From Elymus sibiricus (taxonomy: Eukaryota > Streptophyta > Magnoliopsida > Poales > Poaceae), in the NCBI GenBank assembly GCA_039707655.1, contig CM077676.1, forward strand, positions 375,352,114 through 375,416,113: DNA of 64,000 nucleotides, given 5' to 3'. The notes under the pieces are model-generated. The model was given only the letters and a program-made list of their open reading frames with translations, searched no databases and was not told the DNA's origin. Shown here piece by piece: positions 23,179 to 34,368 of the stretch (position 1 is the first letter of the stretch; every line of letters starts with the position of its first letter). The position numbers were made by a program, and so were the translations under genes.

Positions 23179-24712
23179 TGATACGTCTCCAACGTATCTA
23201 TAATTTTTTATTGTTCCATGCTGTTATATTATCAATCTTGGATGTTTTTGTATGCATTTACAGCAATTATATATCATTTTTGGAGACTAACCTATTAACT
23301 TAGTGCCCAGTGCAAGTTGCTGTTTTGTGCCCTGTTTTTGTTTTATAGAATATCAATACCAAACGAAGTCCAAATGCAACGAAACTTTTTGGAGATTTTT
23401 TTCTGGACATATACAACACTAGAAGCTTCGGGAGGAGGCCAGAAGCCCCAGGGGGTGCCCACGAGGCACCAGGGCGCGCCTGGGGGGGGAGCAGACGCGC
23501 CCTGGTACCTCATGGGGCCCACAGAGCTCCGTTTGACCTAATTCCTCCACTATAAATTCCCAAAAAATCAGAAACCCTCAGGGGAGTCCACAAAATGAGA
23601 GATCCCATCTGGAGGCCTTCTCCGGCACTCCGCCGGAGGGGGAATCAATCACGGAGGGGCTCTACATCAACCTTGCTGCCCTTCCGATGATGCGTGAGTA
23701 GTTTACCACAGACCTTCGGGTCCATAGTTAGTAGCTAGATGGCTTCTTCTCTCTTTTTGATCTTCAATACAATGTTCTCCTCGATGTTGTTGGAGTTCTA
23801 TCCGATGTAATCACTTTTTGCAGTGTGTTTGTTGGGATCCGATGAATTGTGAGTTTATGATCAGATTATCCATGAATATTATTTGAGTCTTCTCTGATCT
23901 CTTTTATGCATGATTATTATAGCTTCGTATTTCTTCTCCGATCTATTGATTTGGTTTGGCCAACTAGATTGATTTATCTTGCCATGGGAAGAGGTGCTTT
24001 GTAATGGGTTCGATCTTGCGGTACTCAATCCCAGTGACAGAAAGGGACATGACACGTATGTATCATTGCTATTAAGGGTAAAAAGATGGGGTTTATTCAT
24101 ACATGAGTTTATCTTGTCTACATCATGTCATCGTTCTTAAGGCGTTACTCTGTTCTTTATGGACTTAATACACTAGATGCATGCTGGATAGCGGTCAATG
24201 TGTGGAGTAATAGTAGTAGATGCAGGCAGGAGTCGGTCTACTTGTATTGGACGGGATGCCTATATACATGATCATTGCCTTGGATATCGTCATGATTATT
24301 TGCTTTTCTATCAATTACCCAACAGTAATTTGTTTACCCACCGTATGCTATTTTCTCGAGAGAAGCCTCTAGTGAAAACTATGCCCCCCGGGTCTATCTA
24401 AATCATATTCTAAAACCCTAAAAATACTTGCTGCAATTTTATCTTATTTATTTTATTTTGTATTTTTGTTTCAATCTATCTATCTATCACATACAATTTA
24501 ATCTTGCAACTTACCGCCGAGGGATTGACAACCCCTTGATTGCGTTGGGTGCAAGGATTTGTTATTTGTGTGCAGGTGCTGCTAACGAGGTGTTGCATGA
24601 TTCTCCTACTGGATTGATAACCCTGGTTTCATAACTGAGGGAAATACTTACTCTATTGTGCTACAGCATCCCTTCCTCTTCTGGGAAATACCAACGCAAG
24701 CTACAAGTAGCA
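23179..24712 (+). repeat. 5' LTR of Sabrina-like element
   Basis: Starts TGATACGTCTCCAACGTATC, ends CTACAAGTAGCA. TATA box TATAAATT at 23551. Contains the GC-rich hairpin segment near 23455-23515. Lacks about 31 bp after 23595 that the 3' LTR keeps, whereas the 3' LTR lacks about 24 bp present here near 23620. Confidence 0.92.
23551..23558 (+). promoter_or_regulatory. TATA box in Sabrina-like 5' LTR
   Basis: TATAAATT after TTCCTCCAC; the matching site is at 28468 in the 3' LTR and, on the minus strand, at 43600-43607 in the related LTR. Confidence 0.6.
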
Positions 24713-24723
24713 GGAAGAATTTC

Positions 24724-24741
24724 TGGCGCCGTTGCCGGGGA
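24724..24741 (+). other. Primer-binding site, tRNA-Asp type (Sabrina-like)
   Basis: TGGCGCCGTTGCCGGGGA, 18 bases complementary to the 3' end of plant tRNA-Asp (ending ...TCCCCGGCAACGGCGCCA). Typical of Athila-clade elements. Confidence 0.9.
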
Positions 24742-24930
24742 GACATCATCAACATCTATCAAGTACCTACGCATAAAACTCTCATCTCCTTGAATTTACT
24801 TTATTTATTTTATTTGCATTTGCCTCTCGTTTTCATCTCCCCCACTTCTAAAAAGTTTTTACAAAAATACAAAAATATTTTCTGTTTGCCTTTTGCGTGT
24901 TTTCGTTTTGTTTGCTTGAAGATTGTTATC

Positions 24931-25634
24931 ATGAGTGACTTTGGCATGGCAGAAACTGATGATGGTAGAACTCCTAAAATTGAAAGTTCTACCAATCTTG
25001 ATGCTAAAACTTTTGTGTTGGGACATATGGGAATGTTATAGGGAAAAGTATCATCCAAGAATTCTTTAATTGCATTGGGACCTTGGCTTTTGATGATGCT
25101 CCTATACTTAAAGAAACTAAGAATTATGCCGATGCTATTTCCGCACTTGTTCTTAAACTTGAAAGAAAATTTATTCGCACCCATCCTACTCTGCAAAGAT
25201 TGTTTTATGAGTTACCGGTTATAAAAGATCCTAGAGCTAAGAAAATAGCTACTCTTGTTCTCATGAATGAATTTGATCACGTAGTGCGAGAAGCTAGGGA
25301 GATCTTTGATTTTTATGGTATGAACCATGAAAAACCGGTAATAGATGAGATCCTTTATAATAATGATTACTTGTTGAGATATTTGTTCCGCAATGACCAC
25401 ATCTTTGATGAAAATATTAAAAAAGAAGTTCCTCCTTTGAATATAATCGAACAAGTTTTCAATAGTGTTAATAGACAATACTCTTGGATTGTAGCCGGTA
25501 ATCAGGAGGGATTTACGGATGGACAACTTGCTAATGCTAAAATTTCTATGGATGATGTGTTTCATATCACCTTTGAAAAACCCTCTGATAAAATTACATC
25601 TTTGGATAAGAAGAAGAAAGATGACAATACTTGA
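24931..25634 (+). pseudogene. Sabrina-like internal ORF (degenerate, unknown function)
   Basis: ATG at 24931 starts a frame that meets TAG at 25039 and then shifts by one base near 25080 into the frame ending at 25634. About 230 residues in total. Contains an Asn/Asp-rich mixed-charge helical sequence with VVREAREIFDFYGM and a lysine-rich tail (KKKKDD). No zinc knuckle, protease or other motif that I recognise. Position just after the PBS suggests a gag replacement. It may be a highly diverged gag or a leader protein. Confidence 0.5.
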
Positions 25635-28092
25635 AACTATGCATAATGCCTAGTTAGGTGCATAAAACAAGAGCGCTTGTTGGGAGGCAACCCAATGAAT
25701 AAAATAAATTTTTATTATTTGTTTCTGTTATTGTGAGTTTTCATGTTTATGCTACTGTTATGATTGTGTTTTTTTGTTTTTAATTAGTGTTTGTGCCAAG
25801 TAAAACCTTTAGGATGATTTGGAAGATAGTATAATTGATGCTGTTTGGAAAACAGAAAGTTTTTTCGTCCAGTGCTGGAATTTTGTATCTGTACTGGAGC
25901 GTCAGAAAAATCTGAAATTTTTACACAGTATTGGTATATGAATTTTACACGTTGTCATAATTTTTCAGAATTTTTGTAGTTATAGAAGTATGGCTTTTAA
26001 ATAGATTGCTACAGACTGTTCTGTTTTTGACAGATTCTGTTTTTGATGCTTTGCTTGCTTGTTTTGATGAAACTATGGATTGTATCGGGGGGTATAAGCC
26101 ATGGGAAAGTTAGAATACAGTAGGTATAATGAAAAAATAAAATATGAATGGGTTTGCAACAGTACTTATAGTGGTGATTTATTTTGTTATACTAACGGAT
26201 CTCACGAAGGTTTTGTTGAGTTTCGTGTGATTGAAGTTTTCAAGTTTTGGGTGAGATCACGATAGATGAAGGAATAAGGAGTGGCAAGAGCCTAAGCTTG
26301 GGGATGCTCATGACACCCCAAGGTAATATTCAAGAAAGACTCAAGCGTCTAAGCTTGGGGATGCCCCGGAAGGCATCCCCTCTTTCTTCTACCAACCATC
26401 GGTAATTTTACTTGGAGCTATATTTTTATTCATCACATGATATGTGTTTTGCTTGGAGCGTCTTGTATTATATGAGTCTTTGCTTTGTTTGCTTTTTAGT
26501 TTGTCACAATCATCCTTGCTGAACACACCTATTTTGAGAGAGCCACACGTTCATCATAATTTGTTAGAATACTCTATGTGCTTCACTTAAATATTTTGAG
26601 CTAGGCAGTTGCTCTTGTGCTTCACTTAAATCTTTTTGAGCACGGCGGTGGCTATATTTTGAAGAAATGAACTCTCATGCTTCACTTATATTATTTTGAG
26701 AGTTGATAAGATGAAAATTTTGAAGAAATATTTGCACTCTCATGCTTTACTTATATCTTTTTGAGAGTTGATGAAAGTAACGGTAATTTGCACAAGATAT
26801 GAATTTGGTCCCAAAGTGATGAATATTCAAGAGGGATATAATAAAAACTTTCATATAGATAATTGGATATGATAAGTGTGATTCCTTGCAATAGTATTGC
26901 GATATGGAAATGATGATATGTGAGTCATGTTAGTGAGTAATTGTGATTTAGTAAGAATATTAGTGTTAAGGTTTGTGATTCCCTATGCATGCATGTTAAG
27001 TCAATAGTTATGCAAAGAAATTATATCCTACTTATGGTGCATTATTCGGTGTTAGTTATGTTCAATGCATGTTTATGACCGTTTTCGTTTTTTTGGTTGG
27101 TTGCTTCTCAATCTTTTGCTAGCCTTTATTTGTACTAAGCGGAAATACTGCTTGTGCATCCAAACTCCTTAAACCCAAGTTGTGCCAAATGAGTCCACTA
27201 TATCTACCTATATGCGGTATTTAAATGCCCTTCCAAGTAAATTTGCGTGTGCAACTCTAATTTTCAAAATAATTTTTCTGTTTTGTGTGCCTGTACCGCT
27301 CATGAAGCGGCAGGGGGTGGCCAATATTTTCCATGCTAAGTGTGTTATTCTCACGATGAGTGTTCATTCACTTGTCATTGCACGAGAGAGTGGCTGGTAA
27401 TAGGGATGCCCAGTCCCTCAATGAATCAAAAATTAATAACAACAAAATTCCTTGGAAAGTGATGGTATGGAGGGCACCCGTGCATACGGCTAGCCATAGA
27501 TTGTGAAAGAATGGTGGAAAGGAAATAAAGTTTACTTTCTGTTTGGGAACCGGCTATGATGTGTCTAGCATGGAAGATATTGGGAATTCTCGGTCGTTTT
27601 TGTTGACAGGAAAATCATGCCTCTCAAAATGTTTTTATCTCTCTAATTTAAGCTTTGAGCTCTGGCACATTTGACAAATATCTGCTTCCCTCTGCGAAGG
27701 GCCTATCTATTTACTTTTATGCAATTTATTTTTTTGAGTCTCCATCTTCTCTTATAAAGCACCAACTAGAGAACACTATTGTCATACTTGTGCATTGGAT
27801 GTAGCTAATATTCGATTGTGTTTCATGAATGGATCAATGATTGAGCATAATGGGCTAGGGATAACTTTCTTTAGCGTTGATATTTTAGAAAAAATAGTTG
27901 CTTGTTAGCATGCTTGAGTATTTATATCTTCATGTCAAATTATAGACTATTGCTTTGAATCATTCAAGTCCAATGTCCATGCTACAAAAGAAAAGAATAT
28001 ATGATGAATATGATAGGCAGCATTCCACATAAAAAATTCTATTTTTATCATTTACCTACTCGAGGACGAGCAGGAATTAAGCTTGGGGATGC
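25635..28092 (+). other. Non-coding 3' interior of Sabrina-like element
   Basis: No credible ORF over 2.4 kb. Contains a 700-bp module (about 25793-26470) with two PPT-like AAGCTTGGGGATG sites at 26294 and 26351; the second opens a hairpin with a perfect 9-bp stem (GGGGATGCC/GGCATCCCC, 26357-26380). Further on are the Athila conserved blocks (27110-27420 and 27686-27725) and the true polypurine tract TTAAGCTTGGGGATGC at 28077-28092. Confidence 0.7.
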
Positions 28093-29640
28093 TGATACGT
28101 CTCCAACGTATCTATAATTTTTTATTGTTCCATGCTGTTATATTATCAATCTTGGATGTTTTTATATGCATTTACAGCAATTATATATCATTTTTGGAGA
28201 CTAACCTATTAACTTAGTGCCCAGTGCCAGTTGTTGTTTTCTGCTCTATTTTTGTTTTAGAGAATATCAATACCAAACGAAGTCCAAATGCCACGAAACT
28301 TTTTGGAGATTTTTTCTGGACATATACAACACTAGAAGCTTCGAGAGGAGGCTAGAAGCCCCAGGAGGTGCCCACGAGGCACCAAGGCACGCCTGGGGGG
28401 GGGGGGGGCAGGCGCGCCCTGGTACCTCGTGGGGCCCATAGAGCTCCGTTTGACCTAATTCCTCCACTATAAATTTCCAAAAAAATCAGAAACCCTCAGG
28501 GGAGTCCACAAAATACTTTTTCCGCTGCCGCAAGTTTCTGTTCTCGAGAGATCCCATCTGGAGGCCTTCGAATCGATCACGGAGGGGCTCTACATCAACC
28601 TTGCCGCCCTTCCGATGATGCGTGAGTAGTTTACCACAGACCTCCGGGTCCATAGTTAGTAGCTAGATGGCTTCTTCTCTCCTTTTGATCTTCAATACAA
28701 TGTTCTCCTCGATGTTGTTGGAGTTCTATCCGATGTAATCACTTTTTGCAGTGTGTTTGTTGGGATCCGATGAATTGTGAGTTTATGATCAGATTATCCA
28801 TGAATATTATTTGAGTCTTCTCTGATCTCTTTTATGCATGATTATTATAGCTTCGTATTTCTTCTCCGATCTATTGATTTGGTTTGGCCAACTAGATTGA
28901 TTTATCTTGCCATGGGAAGAGGTGCTTTATAATGGGTTCGATCTTGCGGTGCTCAATCCCAGTGACAGAAAGGGACATGACACGTATGTATCGTTGCTAT
29001 TAAGGGTAAAAAGATGGGGTTTATTCATATGTGAGTTTATCTTGTCTACATCATGTCATCGTTCTTAAGGCGTTACTCCGTTCTTTATGGACTTAATACA
29101 CTAGATGCATGCTAGATAGCGGTCGATGTGTGGAGTAATAGTAGTAGATGCAGGCAGGAGTCGGTCTACTTGTATTGGACGTGATGCCTATATACATGAT
29201 CATTTCCTTGGATATCGTCATGATTATTTGCTTTTCTATCAATTGCCCAACAGTAATTTGTTTACCCACCATATGCTATTTTCTCGAGAGAAGCCTCTAG
29301 TGAAAACTATGGCCACCGGGTCTATCTAAATCATATACTAAAACCCTAAAAATACTTGCTGCAATTTTATCTTATTTATTTTATTTTGTATTTTTGTTTC
29401 TATCTATCTATCTATCACATACAATTTAATCTTGCAACTTACCGCCGAGGGATTGACAACCCCTTGATTGCATTGGGTGCAAGGATATGTTGTTTGTGTG
29501 CAGGTGCTGCTAACGAGGTGTTGCGTGATTCTCCTACTGGATTGATAACCTTGGTTTCATAACTGAGGGAAATACTTACTCTACTGTGCTGCATCATCCC
29601 TTCCTCTTCGGGGAAATACAAACGCAAGCTACAAGTAGCA
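28093..29640 (+). repeat. 3' LTR of Sabrina-like element
   Basis: 1548 bp with the same ends as the 5' LTR. It has a run of 14 G at about 28395-28408 in the GC-rich hairpin segment, where the 5' LTR has 8. Confidence 0.92.
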
Positions 29641-30400
29641 CGCGCCGTCGCGTTCTGTGGTCGCCGGTGGCTAAACGCCGGACGCCGCCGACGTGGCTGG
29701 CCTGGGGCCACCACTGAGTCACTGACCAGTGGGTCCTGCGGCTCGGTTGACCGTGTTGACCGGTCAACCCTGCTGACGTGGCAGCACAGTGCCGCTGACA
29801 TGTGGGCCCCCGTGTATAATTAAGCTAATTTGAATTTAACAATTAATCTAATAGCTAAATAGACACCGACAGATGGGGCCCACCCTCTAATTAACTTAAT
29901 TAGTTAGATTTAATCTTTGTTTAGTCTCTGTGCCACTGACATGTGGGACCCAGTTGTCAGGTTTGACCTGGAACAGCTGGGTTGACTTGCTGACATCATG
30001 CTGACGTAGTAAATTCTTTTTTGTTATTTTCGAATTAGATTTAAATTCCAGAATTTTAGAAAATGGTTTAAATCTTTGAAAAATCATAGAAAATAAACCG
30101 TTGCTCGGATCGAAAAGTTTTCAACATGAAAGTTGATCAGAAAAACGAGACGAATCCGAATATGTGGTCAAAATGCTTGACCATCACTCCTAACTATCTA
30201 AACATGGAACCTTCCCCTCCGGTTTAGTATACCGATAACTGCCTAAACGCCGGGAAAATATCCCAGATATTTTCCCGCTTCGTCTGCAACGTGTAGCCTT
30301 GCATTAGGTCACCACCAGCACTGCATTTTTCCATGCCATGCATTGTGTTGCATTTGTTTGCTTTTATTTATTGTTTCTTCCCCCTCTTCTTATCCGGTAG

Positions 30401-32115
30401 ACCCCGAGACCGACGCAGCTCCAGAGTCCGACTACACCGTTGACGACCCCTCCTTTGCCGCAGAGCTTCCAGGCAAGCAAACCCCCTTGAACATGCCTAT
30501 ATCATCTATTCTTTCTCCCTCCCGCTTGCATTAGAATTGCTACAGTTATTGTTCCGAAATACCTATTCTGATGCATAGCCTGTTTTTGTAAACTGCTATT
30601 GATACTTTACTTGCTTTCCTAAATGCTTAGTATAGGTTGATAGTGAACCATCTGTGGCCCCTCATCCTTGTCCTAGTTGCCCCGCTTTAATACCAGTGCC
30701 CCGATCGATGTGATCAACAGGCTGAGACCAGCACATCACCACACACCTCCTAAGTTGCTCGACTCTGCAGAGCTAATATCGAGTGACGAGGGTGATGCCT
30801 CTTAACTCACTCCTGATGATATCTCTGTAGCATAGCTAGCCGGTTGTGGGTTACCGAGGGTGATTCCTCTTTCACCACCTTCGATAAAGCTTCTGTCGTG
30901 CAACCCCTCAAGTGTGAATCCATCGAGGGTGATTCCTCCCGGTTCACCTTGAAGTATACATCGAGTGGAAATCCAATGAGGGTGATTCCTCGGATTCCTA
31001 CTTGATGTGTTGGACACACGGTTACCCTATAATTATTTCAGATACTTGTTAAAGACGGATCGACCTCGAGAGGTACCCGCGAGTATTGTGGAGTCAGGTT
31101 GACCATGAGGATACCCGCGAGATAGTTACGTGGCATGGCCGGGCATTCTTGGCCCTTGCCGTAAGCCCATGAGACGGGGCGACGGGGTCACATGATCGTG
31201 AGTCTCTGCTCGTTTCCGCGAGCTCCCAACACACCAATGGGTTAGGATATGTGATCTGAGTAGGCCTTTGGCCTTTTTTCGCACTAACCACCACGTGGGA
31301 ATAGTATGGGCACTCGGCGTCATGTGTATCACCCGAAGCTCTTCCGACGTCAGCAGTTGAGCGGCGCTCGCCGGGTTGGACTGGGAAAGCCTGCGCTTGT
31401 ATTAAGGGGGCTAGGTCTGCTCACCGGCCGCGTACGCAACGCGCAGGAGTGCAAAGGGCGATGGGCCCAAGACCCCTGAGTGCTTAGGATGTAGACCGGT
31501 GTGCTGGCCTCTCTGTTGAGCCTAGGTAGGGCTACGACGTGTCAATCAACCGAGGTCGGGTATGGACTGAGCAAGTGTGTCCGGCCAGAGTTAATCGAGC
31601 ATGTTGGGTAAGTTGGTGCACCCCTGCAGGGAAGTTTATCTATTCGAATAGCCGTGTCCACGGTAACAGGGCGCTCGGAAAATATCCCAATCTTCTACAA
31701 CTAGAACTGGTTACTATGTTGGCTCCGGGATTGCTTTCTCGCAGGGAGCCGAGGAAGGATCTCTGGGCATGGCTACTACTATATTTTTGTACTAATCTGC
31801 ACTCTTCTAATGTTGCAAGACTCTGAAGATGCTAGTCTTCGATAGGCTAGGCCTTTCTCTCTATTCTGGCATTTCTGCAGTCCAGTCCACTGATACAGCC
31901 TTCTTTGATACCGATGCATAAATAGAATAGATCGGATGTAAGACTTGCAAGTACTTTGGATGAGTACTCACGGTTGCTTTGATTCCTTCTTTTCCCATAC
32001 CCGATTGCTGCGACCAGATGACGGAGCCCCGGAGCCAGCTGCCCCTGTCGACGACTACTACTACCCCTATGGTGGAGAGTACTACTATGTGGAGACCACC
32101 GACGACCAGGAGTAG
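30401..32115 (+). other. LTR-internal split mini-ORF in T1 3' LTR (blocks 30401-30472 and 32018-32115)
   Basis: Same structure as at 14059-15787: block a ends CTTCCAG|GCAAGC, block b starts after GCGACCAG and ends DDQE then TAG. Block b is 98 bp, as in the left LTR. Relative to the 5' LTR, several of the changes in block b are synonymous third-position changes; the frame is preserved. Confidence 0.5.
31640..31663 (+). other. Conserved double palindrome in T1 3' LTR
   Basis: CTATTCGAATAG followed by CCGTGTCCACGG, identical to the 5' LTR copy. Confidence 0.8.
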
Positions 32116-32422
32116 ATAGGAGGCACCCAGGCAGGAGGCCTGCGCCTTTCGATCCAGTGTCGCTGTTTTGCCCCGCCTTCTTAAGGCATATCTGTTTAAC
32201 TTCTATGTATGTACTCAGATATCTGATGCTTCCGCTGATGCTTGTATGACTCGAGCATATGTATTCGATCCCTCGAGGCCCCTGGCTTGTAATATAAAGC
32301 TTGTATGACTTTTATTTGTGTTTAGAGTTGTGTTGTGATATCTTCAAGTGAGTCCTTAGGCTTGATCATGTGCATTTGCGTGTATGATTAGTGCACGATT
32401 AAGTCGGGGGCGTCACAATGTA

Positions 32423-33263
32423 TGATTTGGTGATCAACTCACGGATTCCCGTGACCTTGGGGTGATCTAGGCATAGGGGTTTGTTGCACGTTTTCATTAT
32501 CTTTTCTCCGATAAGAAACTTTGGGGTACTCTTTGAAGTTCTTTGTGTAGATTGAATATTATGAATCTGAAGTTGTTTTGATGCATATCGAATAATCAAC
32601 TCACGGATACTTGTGGTGACATTGGAGCATCTAGGTGACATTAGAGTTGGTTGATGCGTATCATATGGTGTTATTTTAGTACGAGCTCTAGGGCTGTTTG
32701 TGACACTTATAGGGATGGCTCAATAGATTGATCGGAAAGGATACCTTTGAGGTGGTTTCGTACCCTACAACAATTTCATCTTATGTTCTCCGCTAATAGG
32801 AACTTTGGAGTGATTCTTTATCGCACGTTGAGGGATTGTTATATGATTCAACTATGTTAGCACTGTTGAGAGATTGCACTAGTGAAAGTATGAACCCTAG
32901 GCCTTGTTTCCAAGCATTGCAATACCGTTTGTGCTCACTTTTGTTACTTGCTACCTTACTATTTTTATATTTTCAGATTACAAAAACTTATATCTACTAT
33001 CCATACTACACTTGTATCACCATCTCTTCGCCGAACTAGTGCACATATACAATTTACCATTGTATTGGGTGTGTTGGGGACACAAGAGATTTCTTGTATT
33101 TGATTGCAGGGTTGTTTGAGAGAGACCATCTTCATCCTACGCCTCCCATGGATTGATAAACCTTAGGTCATCCACTTGAGGGAAATTTGCTACTGTCCTA
33201 CAAAACTTTGCACTTGGAGGCCCAACAACGCCTACAAGAATAGAAGTTGCGTAGTAGACATCA
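32423..33263 (+). repeat. 5' LTR of plus Athila element, second part
   Basis: Continues the LTR from 11978 after one TSD copy and ends GTAGTAGACATCA. Aligns with 39750-40595. Confidence 0.9.
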
Positions 33264-33273
33264 AGCTCTTTTC

Positions 33274-33291
33274 TGGCCCCGTTGCCGGGGA
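33274..33291 (+). other. Primer-binding site, tRNA-Asp type (plus Athila)
   Basis: TGGCCCCGTTGCCGGGGA, ten bases after the LTR; one mismatch to the tRNA-Asp complement. Confidence 0.85.
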
Positions 33292-33388
33292 GGTGAGTGC
33301 TTGAAGGTATATCTTTAGATCTTATAATTGAATCTTTTAGTTTCTTTTTTTATCACTAGTTTGGTTTATAAAAAAGAAAACTAAAAAA

Positions 33389-34368
33389 ATGGAATTGAGG
33401 TTGCCACAAATGCTTCATCTTTATAATGTCTTTCTTGAAAATGATGGATCAGAAAATTGTGCTCAATTGCTAGAGGAAAATTTAATAAAATGTTTAATGT
33501 GAGTCCTTTCAATGATGAGCATGATTGCAATATTGTTAGTATGAATTCTTTGAATATCCATGATGCTAATGATATGCAAAACCACAAGCTTGGGGATGCT
33601 ATGTTTGATGAAGATGATATTTTTAGTCCCCCAAGTTTTGATGAGCAAATTTATTATGATGATTGCATGCCTCCTATTTATGATGATTACAATGATGAAA
33701 GTGGGTTTGGAAGAGTGTCAACTTTATGCAATAATGATCCCACTATTTTGGAGGGTGTTGAATCTTATGGCAATAATTATGAAAGTGGATTTGGAGAGGT
33801 CATGACTTTATTTAATGATGATTCCACTATTTTGGAAAAGGTTTCAATTGACTATGATAACAAAGTTGCTATCTATGATGATTATTGTGATGACATGTAT
33901 GCTATAAAGAATAATGATAACTATGAAACTTTTCATCATGATTTTAATTTTCTATTGGATTGTGCCAATCAAGTATCTCATGATATTTATTTTTTTGAGT
34001 TTGCTCCCACTATATTGAATGAGAAGAAAATTGCTTATGTGGAGAGTAGTGAAAATTCTATGCTTGTAGATCATCAAAACAATGCTTTATGTGATAGCTA
34101 TATTGTTGAATTCATTCATGATGCTACTGAAAATTATTATGAGAGAGGATCATATGCTTGTGGGTGTTGCAATAATATCAAGTTTCCTATCTATGTGTTG
34201 AAAGTTTTGAAGTTGTACTTGTTTTGCCTTCCTATGCTTGTGGATTCTTGCTCCCATAAATTGTTTGTTCACAAAATCCCTATGCATAGGAAGTGGGTTA
34301 GGCTTAAATGTGCTAGTCATATGCTTCATGATGCTCTCTTTGTGTTTCAATTGTTTACTTTTATGTGA
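33389..34368 (+). pseudogene. Acidic ORF of plus Athila element (unknown function)
   Basis: An ATG at 33389 opens a frame of 37 codons; the long frame (from about 33457, no ATG at its start, to 34368, about 303 residues) is offset by one base, so a frameshift probably separates start and body. The body is rich in Asp, Asn, Tyr and Phe. A 22-residue unit starting ESGFG and centred on TILE occurs twice, about 30 residues apart. The C-terminal 70 residues turn basic and hydrophobic with Cys and His. No gag, zinc-knuckle or enzyme motif. A PPT-like AAGCTTGGGGATGCT lies inside the frame at 33585. It stands in the usual position of gag. Confidence 0.5.

Larger units (their letters stand above)
23179..29640 (+). 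mobile_element. Sabrina-like Athila-clade element, complete, non-autonomous
   Basis: 5' LTR 23179-24712 (1534 bp), PBS 24724-24741, one degenerate ORF, long non-coding interior, polypurine tract before 28093, 3' LTR 28093-29640 (1548 bp). TSD cgcgc (23174-23178 and 29641-29645) is perfect. Interior of only 3.4 kb, with no gag-pol domains I recognise. The LTR start, Asp-tRNA PBS and 3' region place it with Athila relatives; the name Sabrina is from memory of the LTR sequence. Confidence 0.9.
11979..32417 (+). mobile_element. Chromovirus T1 (Tekay/Del-type Gypsy), complete but degenerate, with nested Sabrina-like element
   Basis: 5' LTR 11979-16092, Met-type PBS at 16096, pre-gag ORF 16417-17169, gag from 17418, then protease, RT, RNase H, integrase and chromodomain to about 21821, polypurine tract 21846-21858, 3' LTR 21859-32417 interrupted at 23179-29640. 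TSD atgta at 11974-11978 and 32418-32422 is perfect. Coding sequence carries several stops and at least four frameshifts, so it is not autonomous now. The order IN then chromodomain, the Met PBS and the very long LTRs support Tekay/Del. Confidence 0.92.
29646..32417 (+). repeat. 3' LTR of T1, second part
   Basis: Resumes exactly where 23178 stopped and ends GGGGGCGTCACA. Together the two parts total about 4092 bp against 4114 in the 5' LTR. Confidence 0.92.
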
